Source of the DNA: Coriobacteriales bacterium
GTDB lineage: Bacteria > Actinomycetota > Coriobacteriia > Coriobacteriales > UBA8131
Length of the DNA stretch: 33,475 nt
Assembly (NCBI GenBank): GCA_031277035.1
Contig: JAISLY010000005.1
Coordinates: 1-33,475 of the forward strand
Direction: 5' to 3'
Shown here: one piece after another, positions 1 to 7,113 of the stretch
How the letters are laid out: the number at the start of each line of letters is the position of its first letter
Position numbering within the stretch: position 1 is the first letter of the stretch
Translations under genes and position numbers: made by a program
The notes under the pieces: model-generated
What the model was told of the DNA's origin: nothing
The model's input: the letters and a program-made list of their open reading frames with translations, nothing else
The model's database searches: none

Positions 1-860
1 CAGGCAAGTCCTTCGGCCATCATCTTCAACTCGTCCTTGCGCTCGCCTTCAGGCTCATTTTCCCAGGCCGCATGAACCAGCTCGGCATAGCGGTTGGTGA
101 GCAGGATGGCGCCTTCTGCAACCTTTTTCATCGCACGCCAGAAGGTAAAACGACGCGCGTCGTCTCCAAAGACTTTACCCATCAGGGCCTGGATATGTCC
201 TTCGGCCTCCTCGCGGATGCCGCCCCAGCCGACCTCGATGACCTTGCGATGGTTGGCGCAGTAATGCCCCGCGGGCATGTCTGCGGTAAACTTCCGACCA
301 CGGGCGCCAAGTGAGGTGCAGCCGTCTCCAAGAAGGTCCCAGACTTCGTCAGGCCAGGCCGAATGCGAATGCGCCTGAATGCAGCGGTCCTTCCAATACT
401 CCACCGCCTCGCGGTAGACCTGCTCGTCTTCGGGGGAGACATAGGCAAAGACGCCCGGCGACTGCCATTCGCGAATCCAATCCTCTCTGGGCAGGTCAAG
501 CGCGTCCTGTATCCACCAGACGCCCCATTCCACATAGGGATGGGCGCTTCGCCAGTCGGTGCCGATGTTGCCAACGAACATCTCGTCTTTCTCGAGACGT
601 ACGAGCTTTTTGGCGCACCAGTCGTACAGGGCGCCAGCGCGCTTGAGGATTGGCAGCTCGTCTTCGTGACTCTTATAGTAATCGGTGTAGATTTTCGTGC
701 GCTCGGCGCACAGGATGACGTTGCCGTTGTCATGCTCGGCGCGCAGCTCCTTGATTCTCGTGATTCGGGGGCTGACGGGCGCGACCTCGTACTTCCGGCC
801 CTTCCAGAAAGCCTCAGAGGCCTTCAGACGCTCCTGGGGTTTTTCTGCGACGATACTCAT
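1..860 (-). CDS. Glycyl radical enzyme (PFL-like), N-terminal part, runs off the window
   Basis: Reading the minus strand from the ATG at 860 gives 286 residues with no stop before the window edge. The start follows a GGAGAGG Shine-Dalgarno by 6 bases. The protein has the look of the PFL-like domain that begins glycyl radical enzymes: ERTKIYTDYYKSHEDELP near residues 53-70, followed by LKRAGALYDW, then VGNIGTDWRSAHPYVEWGVW at 96-115, then AYVSPEDEQVYREAVEYW at 139-156. The catalytic Cys and the C-terminal Gly-radical loop lie outside the window, so the substrate (pyruvate, choline, an aryl-acetate, hydroxyproline or other) cannot be told. Enzymes of this family need a radical-SAM activase and die in oxygen, so the host is inferred to be an anaerobe. 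An Rrf2-type regulator lies directly upstream on the same strand. Family call fairly secure, subfamily unknown. Confidence 0.75.
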   Translation of the reverse strand, partial: MSIVAEKPQERLKASEAFWKGRKYEVAPVSPRITRIKELRAEHDNGNVILCAERTKIYTDYYKSHEDELPILKRAGALYDWCAKKLVRLEKDEMFVGNIGTDWRSAHPYVEWGVWWIQDALDLPREDWIREWQSPGVFAYVSPEDEQVYREAVEYWKDRCIQAHSHSAWPDEVWDLLGDGCTSLGARGRKFTADMPAGHYCANHRKVIEVGWGGIREEAEGHIQALMGKVFGDDARRFTFWRAMKKVAEGAILLTNRYAELVHAAWENEPEGERKDELKMMAEGLA

Positions 861-921
861 GTTCAACCTCTCCTCTCTCGGCTCTCCCAATGTCCTGCAT
901 GGCATTCATGGTAGCGCACGC

Positions 922-940
922 ACCGTACTGAACGTATGGT
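922..940. promoter_or_regulatory. Imperfect inverted repeat upstream of the glycyl radical enzyme gene
   Basis: accgtac-tgaac-gtatggt is a 7-base dyad with one mismatch and a 5-base centre, 62 bases upstream of the glycyl radical enzyme start. It lies between the Rrf2-type regulator gene and its presumed target, so it is a candidate operator. The minus-strand string accat..ttcagta resembles accattcagta next to the Rrf2 gene promoter (1503-1513). The link to the regulator is inference only. Confidence 0.3.
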
Positions 941-951
941 ACTCCGCTGGG

Positions 952-1071
952 CTCCTCCCCTCAACTCCGCCGCTTGGCTGTCGTCCTCAACTCCGGGCTC
1001 CCGTCCTCAACTCCGGGCTCCCGACTCCTCCCCTCAACTCCGCCGCTTGGCTGTCGTCCTCAACTCCGGGC
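952..1071. repeat. 47-bp direct repeat, second copy contains the Rrf2 gene stop codon
   Basis: A 47-base unit (ctcctcccctcaactccgcc through ctcaactccgggc) occurs at 952-998 and identically at 1025-1071, with extra partial copies of gtcctcaactccgggctccc between them. The copy at 1025-1071 spans the last codons and TGA of the Rrf2-type gene, so the repeat looks like an expansion of that gene's 3' end into the gap before the glycyl radical enzyme gene. Confidence 0.85.
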
Positions 1072-1467
1072 CTTCTTCAGCAGGTGATGCACCGTCAGCT
1101 TGGAGAAGTGATCGCTGACGGCCTGCTGTGTCGTGTTCCAGAGATGGTCGGTTATGCAGTCCTCCTCGCAGCTGCACCAGGAGTTCTCACTGGCGCTGAA
1201 GGTCTCACCGAGCGGACCCTGAGCAGCCTCAAAGACCTCCAGAATTGTAATCTGCTTGAGCGGTTTGGCCAGTATGACGCCACCGTTGATGCCGCGGCAG
1301 GCGCGGATGATTCCTGCCTTGAGAAGGCCCTGCTGCACCGTTCGCGCAAATGCGTAGGTTACGCCGTGCCGCTCGGCCAGCACGCGTAGGCCTATGCAGG
1401 AATCGGGCTTCTCGGCCAAATCTGCAATCAGATGGATAGCGTAGTCGGTCCTCTTGGTGATCTTCAT
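1060..1467 (-). CDS. Rrf2 family transcriptional regulator with IscR-like cysteines
   Basis: This 135-residue protein is of usual Rrf2 length. It starts MKITKRTDYAIHLIADLAEK, the classic first helix of the family's winged helix-turn-helix, and continues with LRVLAERHGVTYAFARTVQQ and the wing GIIRACRGINGGVILAKP (residues 52-69). C98, C100 and C104 fall in the region where IscR, NsrR and RsrR carry Fe-S ligand cysteines (WCSCEEDC), so a cluster that senses oxygen, NO or Fe-S status is likely, although the spacing differs from IscR. The start codon is preceded by a purine-rich GGGAG stretch. It is the first gene on the minus strand ahead of an oxygen-sensitive glycyl radical enzyme, and control of that gene is a reasonable inference. 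The 3' end is duplicated downstream. Confidence 0.88.
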   Translation of the reverse strand: MKITKRTDYAIHLIADLAEKPDSCIGLRVLAERHGVTYAFARTVQQGLLKAGIIRACRGINGGVILAKPLKQITILEVFEAAQGPLGETFSASENSWCSCEEDCITDHLWNTTQQAVSDHFSKLTVHHLLKKARS

Positions 1468-1476
1468 TTTCTCCCT

Positions 1477-1537
1477 TTCGCAAAACGCGAAGCTCCATAA
1501 TAACCATTCAGTATATCACTTTTACGAGGGCGTACAA
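1477..1537 (-). promoter_or_regulatory. Promoter and leader hairpin of the Rrf2-type gene
   Basis: On the minus strand there is TTGTAC (1532-1537), a 16-base spacer and TATACT (1510-1515) preceded by TG, an extended -10. The predicted transcript then carries a small dyad ttcgc-aaaac-gcgaa (1477-1491) just upstream of the Shine-Dalgarno sequence. The operator may overlap this promoter, as Rrf2 proteins often regulate themselves. Confidence 0.5.
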
Positions 1538-1562
1538 GCAGACTGAGTGAAAGATTGAAAGT

Positions 1563-1705
1563 GGGGGAGGGGGAGGGGAGAGAAGTGGGAGAGGCGCGTG
1601 GGAGGGGTGGGAGAGAAGTGGGAGAAGCGCGTGGGAGGGGTGGGAGAGAAGTGGGGGAGAAGGCCGGCAGCCGGAAGGCTGCCCCTCGAAGGGCCGGCAG
1701 CCGGA
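1563..1705. repeat. G-rich 33-bp tandem repeat and hairpin in the divergent Rrf2 gene/purD promoter region
   Basis: G-runs of 5, 5 and 4 separated by single A (1563-1578) start a purine-rich tract. From 1578 a 33-base unit beginning gagagaagtggga repeats at 1578, 1611 and 1644. This is followed by two copies of ggccggcagccgga (1662 and 1692) and a 7-bp hairpin ggcagcc-GGAA-ggctgcc (1666-1683) with no T-run. The G-runs fit a G-quadruplex motif on the plus strand. No gene is seen between 1468 and 1751. Confidence 0.8.
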
Positions 1706-1751
1706 GGCGTGATAGGATATGATGGCATCCTATCCGGCGAAGGGACGATTC

Positions 1752-3035
1752 ATGAACATCCTCGTACTCGGCAGCGGTGGCAGGGAACATGCCCTCGTGG
1801 TCTCTCTGGCAGCCTCAGAGCGGAGTGAGACCATCTTCGTTGCCCCTGGCAACGGCGGCAGCGCGCCGGGAGCTCAGAACGTGAACGTGGATATGCTCGA
1901 CCCTGCCGCCGTCATTCGCTTTGCCCGGGAACAGGAGGTCGGCCTTGTGGTTATCGGGCCCGAAGCGCCGCTTGTCGCCGGCATTGCAGACGCGGTGCGT
2001 GAGGCGCAGATACCCTGCTTTGGCCCCGGAGCATCCGGTGCGCGCATGGAGGGGAGCAAGCGCTTCAGCAAGGAGTTCATGCAGCGTCACAACATCCCGA
2101 CCGCGACCTTTGCCAGCTTTGAGCGTATTCCCGACGCGCTTGCCTACCTCTCCGGCCTGCAGGCGCCGGTCGTCATCAAGGCCGATGGCCTTGCCGCCGG
2201 GAAAGGCGTTGTCGTAGCCCAGACCCTCGACGAGGCGCACGCTGCCATCCTCGATTGCTTCTCCGGACGCTTTGGAGCGGCAGGCGCGACCGTTGTTATC
2301 GAGGAGTGCATGACGGGCCCCGAATGTTCGCTGCTGGTCTTTACCGATGGCGAGCGGGTGCTGCCGATGGCGCCTGCCCAGGACCATAAGCGAGCCGGGG
2401 AGGGCGATCTGGGGCCAAATACCGGCGGCATGGGCGTCTATTCTCCCGTTCCGATCATCACCGCCGCGGAATACCAACAGATGCTGCGCTATATGGAGCT
2501 CACCGTCGCCGGCCTGTTGAGCGAGGGCATCGACTATCGAGGTGTGCTCTATGGTGGCTTTATGCTCACCTCCGAGGGGCCAAAAGTGCTGGAATTCAAC
2601 GCGCGCTTTGGCGATCCGGAGACCCAGGTCATCCTGCCGCGGCTGAAGACCGACCTGCTTGAGGTAATGCTTGCGACAGACAGGGGTGGTCTTGGCGCTC
2701 TGGAGCTTGAATGGGAGGAGCGCTGGGCGCTCAGCGTCGTGCTGGCCTCGGGCGGCTACCCCGGTGCCTATGAGAAGGGCAGGCCGATTAAGGGCCTTGC
2801 CGCAGCCGAGGCGCTTGAGGACGTGCTCGTCTATCACGCTGGGACACGGCGTACCGCAGATGGCCTGCTCGTGACCGCGGGGGGGCGCGTGCTTAACGTA
2901 ACGGCCCTTGGAGCGACCTTTGAGCAGGCCCGCGATCGCGCCTATGAGGCCGTAGAGCTCATCGACTTCGAGGGTGCCTTCTATCGGCGCGACATCGGTG
3001 CCCGTGCTCTTCTGGGACGCGGGGCCTGGGCGTAG
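1752..3035 (+). CDS. purD: Phosphoribosylamine--glycine ligase (GAR synthetase)
   Basis: PurD joins glycine to phosphoribosylamine with ATP in step two of purine synthesis (cytosol). The 427-residue product matches the family's usual length. Visible are the N-terminal [16 protein letters not shown], the [12 protein letters not shown] loop (69-80), the ATP-grasp glycine-rich motif [14 protein letters not shown] (143-156), [12 protein letters not shown] (221-232) and the Mg/ATP site [15 protein letters not shown] near residue 285. The start at 1752 is chosen because the protein begins exactly at the conserved NILVLGSGG and aaggga lies 7 bases upstream; an in-frame ATG at 1719 would add 11 unconserved residues. 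It stands alone, divergent from the Rrf2-type gene and convergent with the next gene. A TATGAT at 1718-1723 could be its -10 box, but no clear -35 is seen. Confidence 0.97.
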   Translation: MNILVLGSGGREHALVVSLAASERSETIFVAPGNGGSAPGAQNVNVDMLDPAAVIRFAREQEVGLVVIGPEAPLVAGIADAVREAQIPCFGPGASGARMEGSKRFSKEFMQRHNIPTATFASFERIPDALAYLSGLQAPVVIKADGLAAGKGVVVAQTLDEAHAAILDCFSGRFGAAGATVVIEECMTGPECSLLVFTDGERVLPMAPAQDHKRAGEGDLGPNTGGMGVYSPVPIITAAEYQQMLRYMELTVAGLLSEGIDYRGVLYGGFMLTSEGPKVLEFNARFGDPETQVILPRLKTDLLEVMLATDRGGLGALELEWEERWALSVVLASGGYPGAYEKGRPIKGLAAAEALEDVLVYHAGTRRTADGLLVTAGGRVLNVTALGATFEQARDRAYEAVELIDFEGAFYRRDIGARALLGRGAWA

Positions 3036-3064
3036 CGGCCGCGCCGGCCGCGTTACGCCTTTTT
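3035..3064 (+). terminator. Possible terminator between convergent genes
   Basis: gcggcc-gcgcc-ggccgc (3035-3051) forms a 6-bp all-GC hairpin between the purD stop and the stop of the convergent gene, with a TTTTT run 8 bases later at 3060-3064. The T-run is not directly adjacent, so the terminator call is tentative. Confidence 0.35.
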
Positions 3065-3658
3065 GGCAATGGCGACAATCATGTCTGCGGTGACATCAAT
3101 ACCAAAAGACGAACTGGAAAGCGAGAGGTGGTAGTTGCTTGCCTTGCCCCACCGCTGGTCGGTGTGCTGCTCGTAGAAGGCCGCACGCTTGCGGTCGATG
3201 CGCTTGATACGGGCAACGGCGCTACGCTCGTCAAGATCGTTGCGGGCCATGACCCGTGCGACGCGCGCCTCCCAGTCCGAATGGATGTAGACGTTGAGAA
3301 GGCCGGGGTGATCCGCCAAAAAGTAATCGGCGCTGTGCCCGATGATGACACAGGGCCCCTCTTCGGCAATCTGTTTGATGGTTCGTGCCTCAGCGAGGAA
3401 GATACGCTCACCGAGGGGCAGGGAGTCCTCTTCAGCGCCTGCGGAACTGTTCCCAAAGGAGAGCAGGCTCGAAATCTTGCCCATGATCCCCTCGCCCTCT
3501 TCGCGGACGAGGTCTTCGGAGATGTCGGCGTCCTGCGCGGCTCGCCGAATCAGTTCCCGATCGTAGTATCCGTAACCAAGGGCGGCGGCGACCTTTTCCC
3601 CAATCTCGCGCCCTCCGCTGCCGTACTGTCGACTGATCGTGATGATATGCCTCGTCAC
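3053..3658 (-). CDS. Cytidylate kinase-like family protein
   Basis: This 201-residue P-loop protein begins VTRHIITISRQYGSGGREIG, which is diagnostic of the cytidylate kinase-like family common in anaerobic gut bacteria and distinct from housekeeping Cmk. The phosphate-binding loop is GSGGREIG (residues 13-20). It is followed by a YYDRELIRRAA helix, VIIGHSADYFLA (about 105-116) and an Arg-rich lid (RIKRIDRKRAAFYEQHT). A nucleotide or small-molecule kinase activity is likely, but the substrate is unknown. The GTG at 3658 is preferred because GGAGG sits 10 bases upstream and the family usually starts here. An ATG at 3682 would add eight residues without a good ribosome site. It is convergent with purD. 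Confidence 0.82.
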   Translation of the reverse strand: MTRHIITISRQYGSGGREIGEKVAAALGYGYYDRELIRRAAQDADISEDLVREEGEGIMGKISSLLSFGNSSAGAEEDSLPLGERIFLAEARTIKQIAEEGPCVIIGHSADYFLADHPGLLNVYIHSDWEARVARVMARNDLDERSAVARIKRIDRKRAAFYEQHTDQRWGKASNYHLSLSSSSFGIDVTADMIVAIAKKA

Positions 3659-3692
3659 GGTGCAGGAGCCTCCAACTGTCATCGGTTATCTT

Positions 3693-3733
3693 ACGGGTCA
3701 TCGTGACGACCCGTGCGCTACTGTATCATATCA
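3693..3733 (-). promoter_or_regulatory. Extended -10 promoter and dyad upstream of the kinase-like gene
   Basis: On the minus strand TGaTATGAT (3725-3733) is a perfect extended -10 layout, with no good -35. About 10 bases downstream is the perfect 7-bp inverted repeat acgggtc-atcgtgac-gacccgt (3693-3714), at the very 5' end of the predicted transcript. It could be a stabilising 5' hairpin or an operator. Confidence 0.4.
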
Positions 3734-3751
3734 GAGACGCTTTACACAGGG

Positions 3752-3795
3752 GGCTTTGAGCGGGCTTTACGCGGCTTTGAGTGGCTTTGAGCGGC
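3752..3795. repeat. Degenerate short tandem repeat upstream of the Tat lipoprotein gene
   Basis: Four imperfect copies of a 10-13 base unit (ggctttgagcgg, gctttacgcgg, ctttgagtgg, ctttgagcgg) occupy the gap between the divergent kinase-like and lipoprotein genes. No clear sigma-70 promoter for the lipoprotein gene is visible. Confidence 0.65.
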
Positions 3796-3860
3796 GGAGG
3801 ATTAAGGCAGTTTAAGATGGTTTGAGGCTTGCGAGAGAAGAGGCGGAGGTTTCAGGGGCC

Positions 3861-5474
3861 GTGGCAGACCAAGCGCAACAGAACAGAGCACCCGGGAACA
3901 GGGCCCCCGGGGACAGGGCCCCCGGAAACAGGGCGTCCGGGAACAGGGCACAGCAGGAGCTCCTCAGCCGACGTGGTTTTGTGGCGGCAACAGTCGGTGT
4001 TGCCGCTGGCGCGGGGGCGGCGACCTGGGCACTGAGTGGCTGTGCGCCGGCGGCGGAGGAGAAGGCGGGCGGTGCCGGCGGGGCGCTTACGGTGGAGGAG
4101 GACGGCTCCGGCATCGTCACGCTGAACGTCGCAGATGAGCAGGTCGTCGTCATCGACGAGTTTGAGGAGTTGCCCGCCTCGGACATCGTCACCGAGATTG
4201 CTCACTGGGAGCTGCCGATGGGTACCCTGGTGTATCAGGCAAGTAGGGAGAAAGCCCTGGTGCTTCTCCCCGTTGATGAGGGTCGTGAGCTGCGAAGCAT
4301 CGGTCTGCTCGACGTGTCCTCAGGCGGGATTGAGACGATTCTTGAGCAGGCGGTCGGCGCAGACGAGGGAGCAATCATCTACGACGCGCGCGCTTCGGAC
4401 GAGGCCCTTATCTGGGTGGAATGCCGCCTGGCGACTCTGGACTGGCAGGTTTACGTTGCGGCTATCGGCGGTGCGACGGCGGAGGGGAGTGCGAATCGGG
4501 GCGCCGGTGGCGGTGGTGGGGATGGCGACGATGGCGACGACGCCTCCGCCACCGCCCAGGGCGACGCCTCCGCCACCGCCCAGGACGACGCCACCGCCTC
4601 CGCCCAGGACGACGCCACCGCCACCGCCCAGGAAGCACCCCCCGCCCCCACCACTACCACTACCCCCGCCCCCACCACCGCCACCGGCGCCCCGATTCGA
4701 CAGGTTGACGAGGGCAGCGCCGATTACGACCCGCCCCTTCTGGCCATCAGCGGCTCAAAGGCATACTGGACGGTCATGCCAGATGCCAACGGCCCGGCGA
4801 ATCAGGAGGACTCCTTTCTCAAAACGGTGCGGATTGCGTTGGCGGATTCTGCGGACGCGCCCGCGGAGGAGCCTGCCACGGCCTATGTTTCCCACGGGCG
4901 CATGATTACCAATCCGCTTGCAAACGACGGGATTCTCACCTTTGTACCGCGTGTCGATACGGATAACATCTACTATCAGCTCACCGCGCTGCGCGTTGCC
5001 GACGACGAGATAGCGGCCACGAGTGTCCTGCCACAGGCGCTGCGCGTCGTCGACGCTATCTACCTTGGAGATTCCTTTGCCTTTGGCATCGAGGGCAATT
5101 ATAACTATGCGGGCGGCCTGGCCTGGTTTGGTACCTACCAGCCGCTGCCCGATGGAAGATGGCTGCGCGTCTCCCGAATGCCGGTCGGCGCCCCGGTCAA
5201 ACTCGGCAGCTTTCTGCTGGTGAAGTCGACGATTAACGTCGTCGGCATCGACGCTGCAAAGGGTACCTACTTTGTCATCGACGTGCTGGCGGACTGCGCG
5301 GAGTATGGCGACGTGCTGGCGGGCTGGGGTGTGCAGGACCGTCTCCTCATCTATACCGGCCTGCCCGACCGCGGTGGCTATGGGCCGGGTGTCGCTCAGC
5401 TGCGCGTTTTTGAGCTTCTGCCTCCGCCAACCGAGGAGAGCCCTGCTTCTCCCGACCCTTCTGAGGCTTCCTGA
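3861..5474 (+). CDS. Tat-exported lipoprotein of unknown function
   Basis: The 537-residue product has a twin-arginine signal, LLSRRGFVAATVG with RR at residues 37-38, a hydrophobic stretch, and a lipobox LSGC with C61. It is therefore predicted to be exported folded by Tat and lipid-anchored outside the membrane. The n-region before the twin arginine is unusually long (35 residues) because of four copies of NRAPG/DRAPG. The mature part has beta-strand-like segments (about 75-205), a low-complexity Ala/Thr/Asp/Pro linker encoded at about 4498-4692, then a second folded part (ISGSKAYWTVMPD onward). The pattern of short strands suggests a propeller-like or TolB-like sensor fold, but this is a guess and no family is recognised. 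The GTG at 3861 is chosen for its GGAGG 11 bases upstream; a TTG at 3822 in the same frame lacks one. Confidence 0.75.
   Translation: MADQAQQNRAPGNRAPGDRAPGNRASGNRAQQELLSRRGFVAATVGVAAGAGAATWALSGCAPAAEEKAGGAGGALTVEEDGSGIVTLNVADEQVVVIDEFEELPASDIVTEIAHWELPMGTLVYQASREKALVLLPVDEGRELRSIGLLDVSSGGIETILEQAVGADEGAIIYDARASDEALIWVECRLATLDWQVYVAAIGGATAEGSANRGAGGGGGDGDDGDDASATAQGDASATAQDDATASAQDDATATAQEAPPAPTTTTTPAPTTATGAPIRQVDEGSADYDPPLLAISGSKAYWTVMPDANGPANQEDSFLKTVRIALADSADAPAEEPATAYVSHGRMITNPLANDGILTFVPRVDTDNIYYQLTALRVADDEIAATSVLPQALRVVDAIYLGDSFAFGIEGNYNYAGGLAWFGTYQPLPDGRWLRVSRMPVGAPVKLGSFLLVKSTINVVGIDAAKGTYFVIDVLADCAEYGDVLAGWGVQDRLLIYTGLPDRGGYGPGVAQLRVFELLPPPTEESPASPDPSEAS
3885..3950 (+). repeat. In-frame 15-bp tandem repeat in the Tat signal n-region
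   Basis: Four imperfect copies of a 15-base unit (like aacagggcccccggg) encode NRAPG, DRAPG, NRAPG and NRASG directly before the twin-arginine motif. Changes in copy number would keep the frame and only lengthen the n-region. Confidence 0.8.
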
Positions 5475-5506
5475 CGAACCTGGCCGTCGTCGCGTCTCAA
5501 CATGGT

Positions 5507-5512
5507 TATAAT
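5507..5512 (+). promoter_or_regulatory. Probable -10 box for lysA-hom
   Basis: A perfect TATAAT lies at 5507-5512, 33 bases after the lipoprotein stop and 110 bases before lysA, with no recognisable -35 at 17 bases. It would give a leader of about 100 bases. No lysine riboswitch was recognised in that short leader. Confidence 0.45.
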
Positions 5513-5621
5513 GACCTCTCGACTTCTGCGCGGCGTCTCAGCGGCCTATCAACCGTTTTCGGCGGAAATCTGATACCCACGGAGACGACGCCTCTTACAA
5601 AACAGGGCAGGGAGACCAATC

Positions 5622-6980
5622 ATGGCGCATATCGCCCATAATCCTGACGCACGGCCAGATTACAAGACGACAGTCGAGCTTGGAGCCGTGCTGCCGCAGA
5701 CCGCCGAGGTGCGCGACGGGCACCTGTATATCGGCGGCCTGGATACCGTTGCGCTCGCTCAGGAATACGGCACGGCACTGTATGTCATGGACGAGACGCA
5801 TATCCGCACGCAGCTGCGTAACTTCCTGGAGTGGACGCGCTACCACTGGAAGGATGTCGACGTCGCCTTTGCGGGCAAGGCCTTTCTCTGCAGGGCGATG
5901 TGTCAGCTTGTGGCCGAGGAGGGCTGCTATCTGGATGTCGCAAGCGGTGGCGAGCTGGCCTGCGCCCTGGCTGCCGGGTTTCCTCCTGAGCACATCCTCG
6001 CGCACGGCAACAACAAGACGATACGTGAGCTCACAGAGGCCATTGACGCGGGCGTTGGCCGCATCGTTGTCGACTCCTTTGAGGAACTCGCCCGCGTCAA
6101 TGCCCTCGCAACCGAGCGCGCGCAGAGCCAGGCCGTGCTCATCCGCGTCACGCCCGGCATCGTCGCCGACACACACGCCTACATCCAGACCGGCGGCGAG
6201 GACAGCAAGTTTGGCTTTGGCCTGGCAAACGGCCTGGCTCTGCGCGCCATCACCGAGGCGCTTGAGCTTGACGGTATCGAACTGGTCGGCCTGCACATGC
6301 ACATCGGCTCGCAGATATTCGCGCTTAACTCCTACGCGAAGGCGATTGAGGTCATCGTGCACTTCATGGACACGGTTCGCACCGAGACCGGCTTTACAGT
6401 TGCCGAGCTCGACACCGGCGGCGGCCTGGGCATTGCCTACGGCGTTCCCGACGAGCCGGCGACCATAAAACAGTTTGGCAAGGTCATTGTCGATGACATC
6501 AAGGAGCACTGCGAGCAGCACGGCCTGCCGGTGCCTCATATCATCGTCGAACCGGGTCGGTCCGTGGCGGCCAATGCCGGCGTGACGCTTTATACCGTCG
6601 GAACCATCAAGCGGATACCCGAGGTACGCACCTATGTGGCCGTTGATGGCGGTATGACCGACAACATCCGCACGGCGCTGTACGATGCGCATTACGAGGC
6701 GGTTATCGCCAATCGGGCCGACGCGCCACGGGACAGCATTGTGACCGTGGCTGGCAAACACTGCGAAAGCGGCGACATCGTGCTCATCGACGCACCCATT
6801 CAGACGCCGGTGCTCGGCGATGTGCTGTGCGTTTTTGGCACGGGCGCCTATTGTCAGTCGATGGCGAGCAATTACAATAAGCAGGTGCGCCCCGCCGTTG
6901 TCTTTGTGCGCGACGGAGCGGCGCGTCTGGTCGTGCGGCGCGAGACCTATGAGGATTTGATGCGCTGCGATGTGGGATAG
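5622..6980 (+). CDS. lysA: Diaminopimelate decarboxylase
   Basis: LysA decarboxylates meso-diaminopimelate to L-lysine, the last step of lysine synthesis, using PLP in a fold-type III alanine-racemase barrel. The 452-residue protein has the PLP lysine in VAFAGKAFLC (K86), HIGSQ (227-231), the phosphate loop GGGLG (266-270), EPGR (310-313), the partner-subunit active-site CESGD (381-385) and the substrate-side GTGAYC (406-411). An N-terminal stretch of about 35 residues before the usual start is slightly long for the family. AGGGAG lies 8 bases upstream of the ATG. It is followed by hom on the same strand, which pairs two aspartate-pathway genes, probably one transcript. The 3' end and stop codon are part of a repeat. 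Confidence 0.96.
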   Translation: MAHIAHNPDARPDYKTTVELGAVLPQTAEVRDGHLYIGGLDTVALAQEYGTALYVMDETHIRTQLRNFLEWTRYHWKDVDVAFAGKAFLCRAMCQLVAEEGCYLDVASGGELACALAAGFPPEHILAHGNNKTIRELTEAIDAGVGRIVVDSFEELARVNALATERAQSQAVLIRVTPGIVADTHAYIQTGGEDSKFGFGLANGLALRAITEALELDGIELVGLHMHIGSQIFALNSYAKAIEVIVHFMDTVRTETGFTVAELDTGGGLGIAYGVPDEPATIKQFGKVIVDDIKEHCEQHGLPVPHIIVEPGRSVAANAGVTLYTVGTIKRIPEVRTYVAVDGGMTDNIRTALYDAHYEAVIANRADAPRDSIVTVAGKHCESGDIVLIDAPIQTPVLGDVLCVFGTGAYCQSMASNYNKQVRPAVVFVRDGAARLVVRRETYEDLMRCDVG

Positions 6981-7100
6981 GCGCGGCGCACGGCACGCAC
7001 GAGATGTGGGATAGGCGCGGCGCGCTGGCGAGGCGCTGCGAGGCGAGATAGGCGCGGCGCGTTGGCGAGGCGCCGAGACGAGGCGGGATAGGCGCGGCAG
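6969..7100. repeat. Intergenic repeats copying the lysA 3' end
   Basis: gataggcgcggc occurs at 6976, 7010, 7047 and 7087 (spacings 34, 37, 40). The first two copies are identical over 21 bases (6969-6989 and 7003-7023) and include the codons for the last residues and TAG of lysA. The whole lysA-hom gap is made of this degenerate repeat. Confidence 0.85.
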
Positions 7101-7113
7101 AGAGGTTTGGCAG

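Noticed and set aside
1815-2837. 340-codon minus-strand ORF opposite purD
   Set aside because: Shadow of purD; no recognisable motif or ribosome site.
2879-2885. Run of 7 G inside purD as another slippage switch
   Set aside because: It lies in an intact essential gene with no alternative frame to join, and the run is short.
5513-5621. Lysine riboswitch in the lysA leader
   Set aside because: The leader is only about 100 bases and shows none of the long multi-helix layout of that riboswitch.
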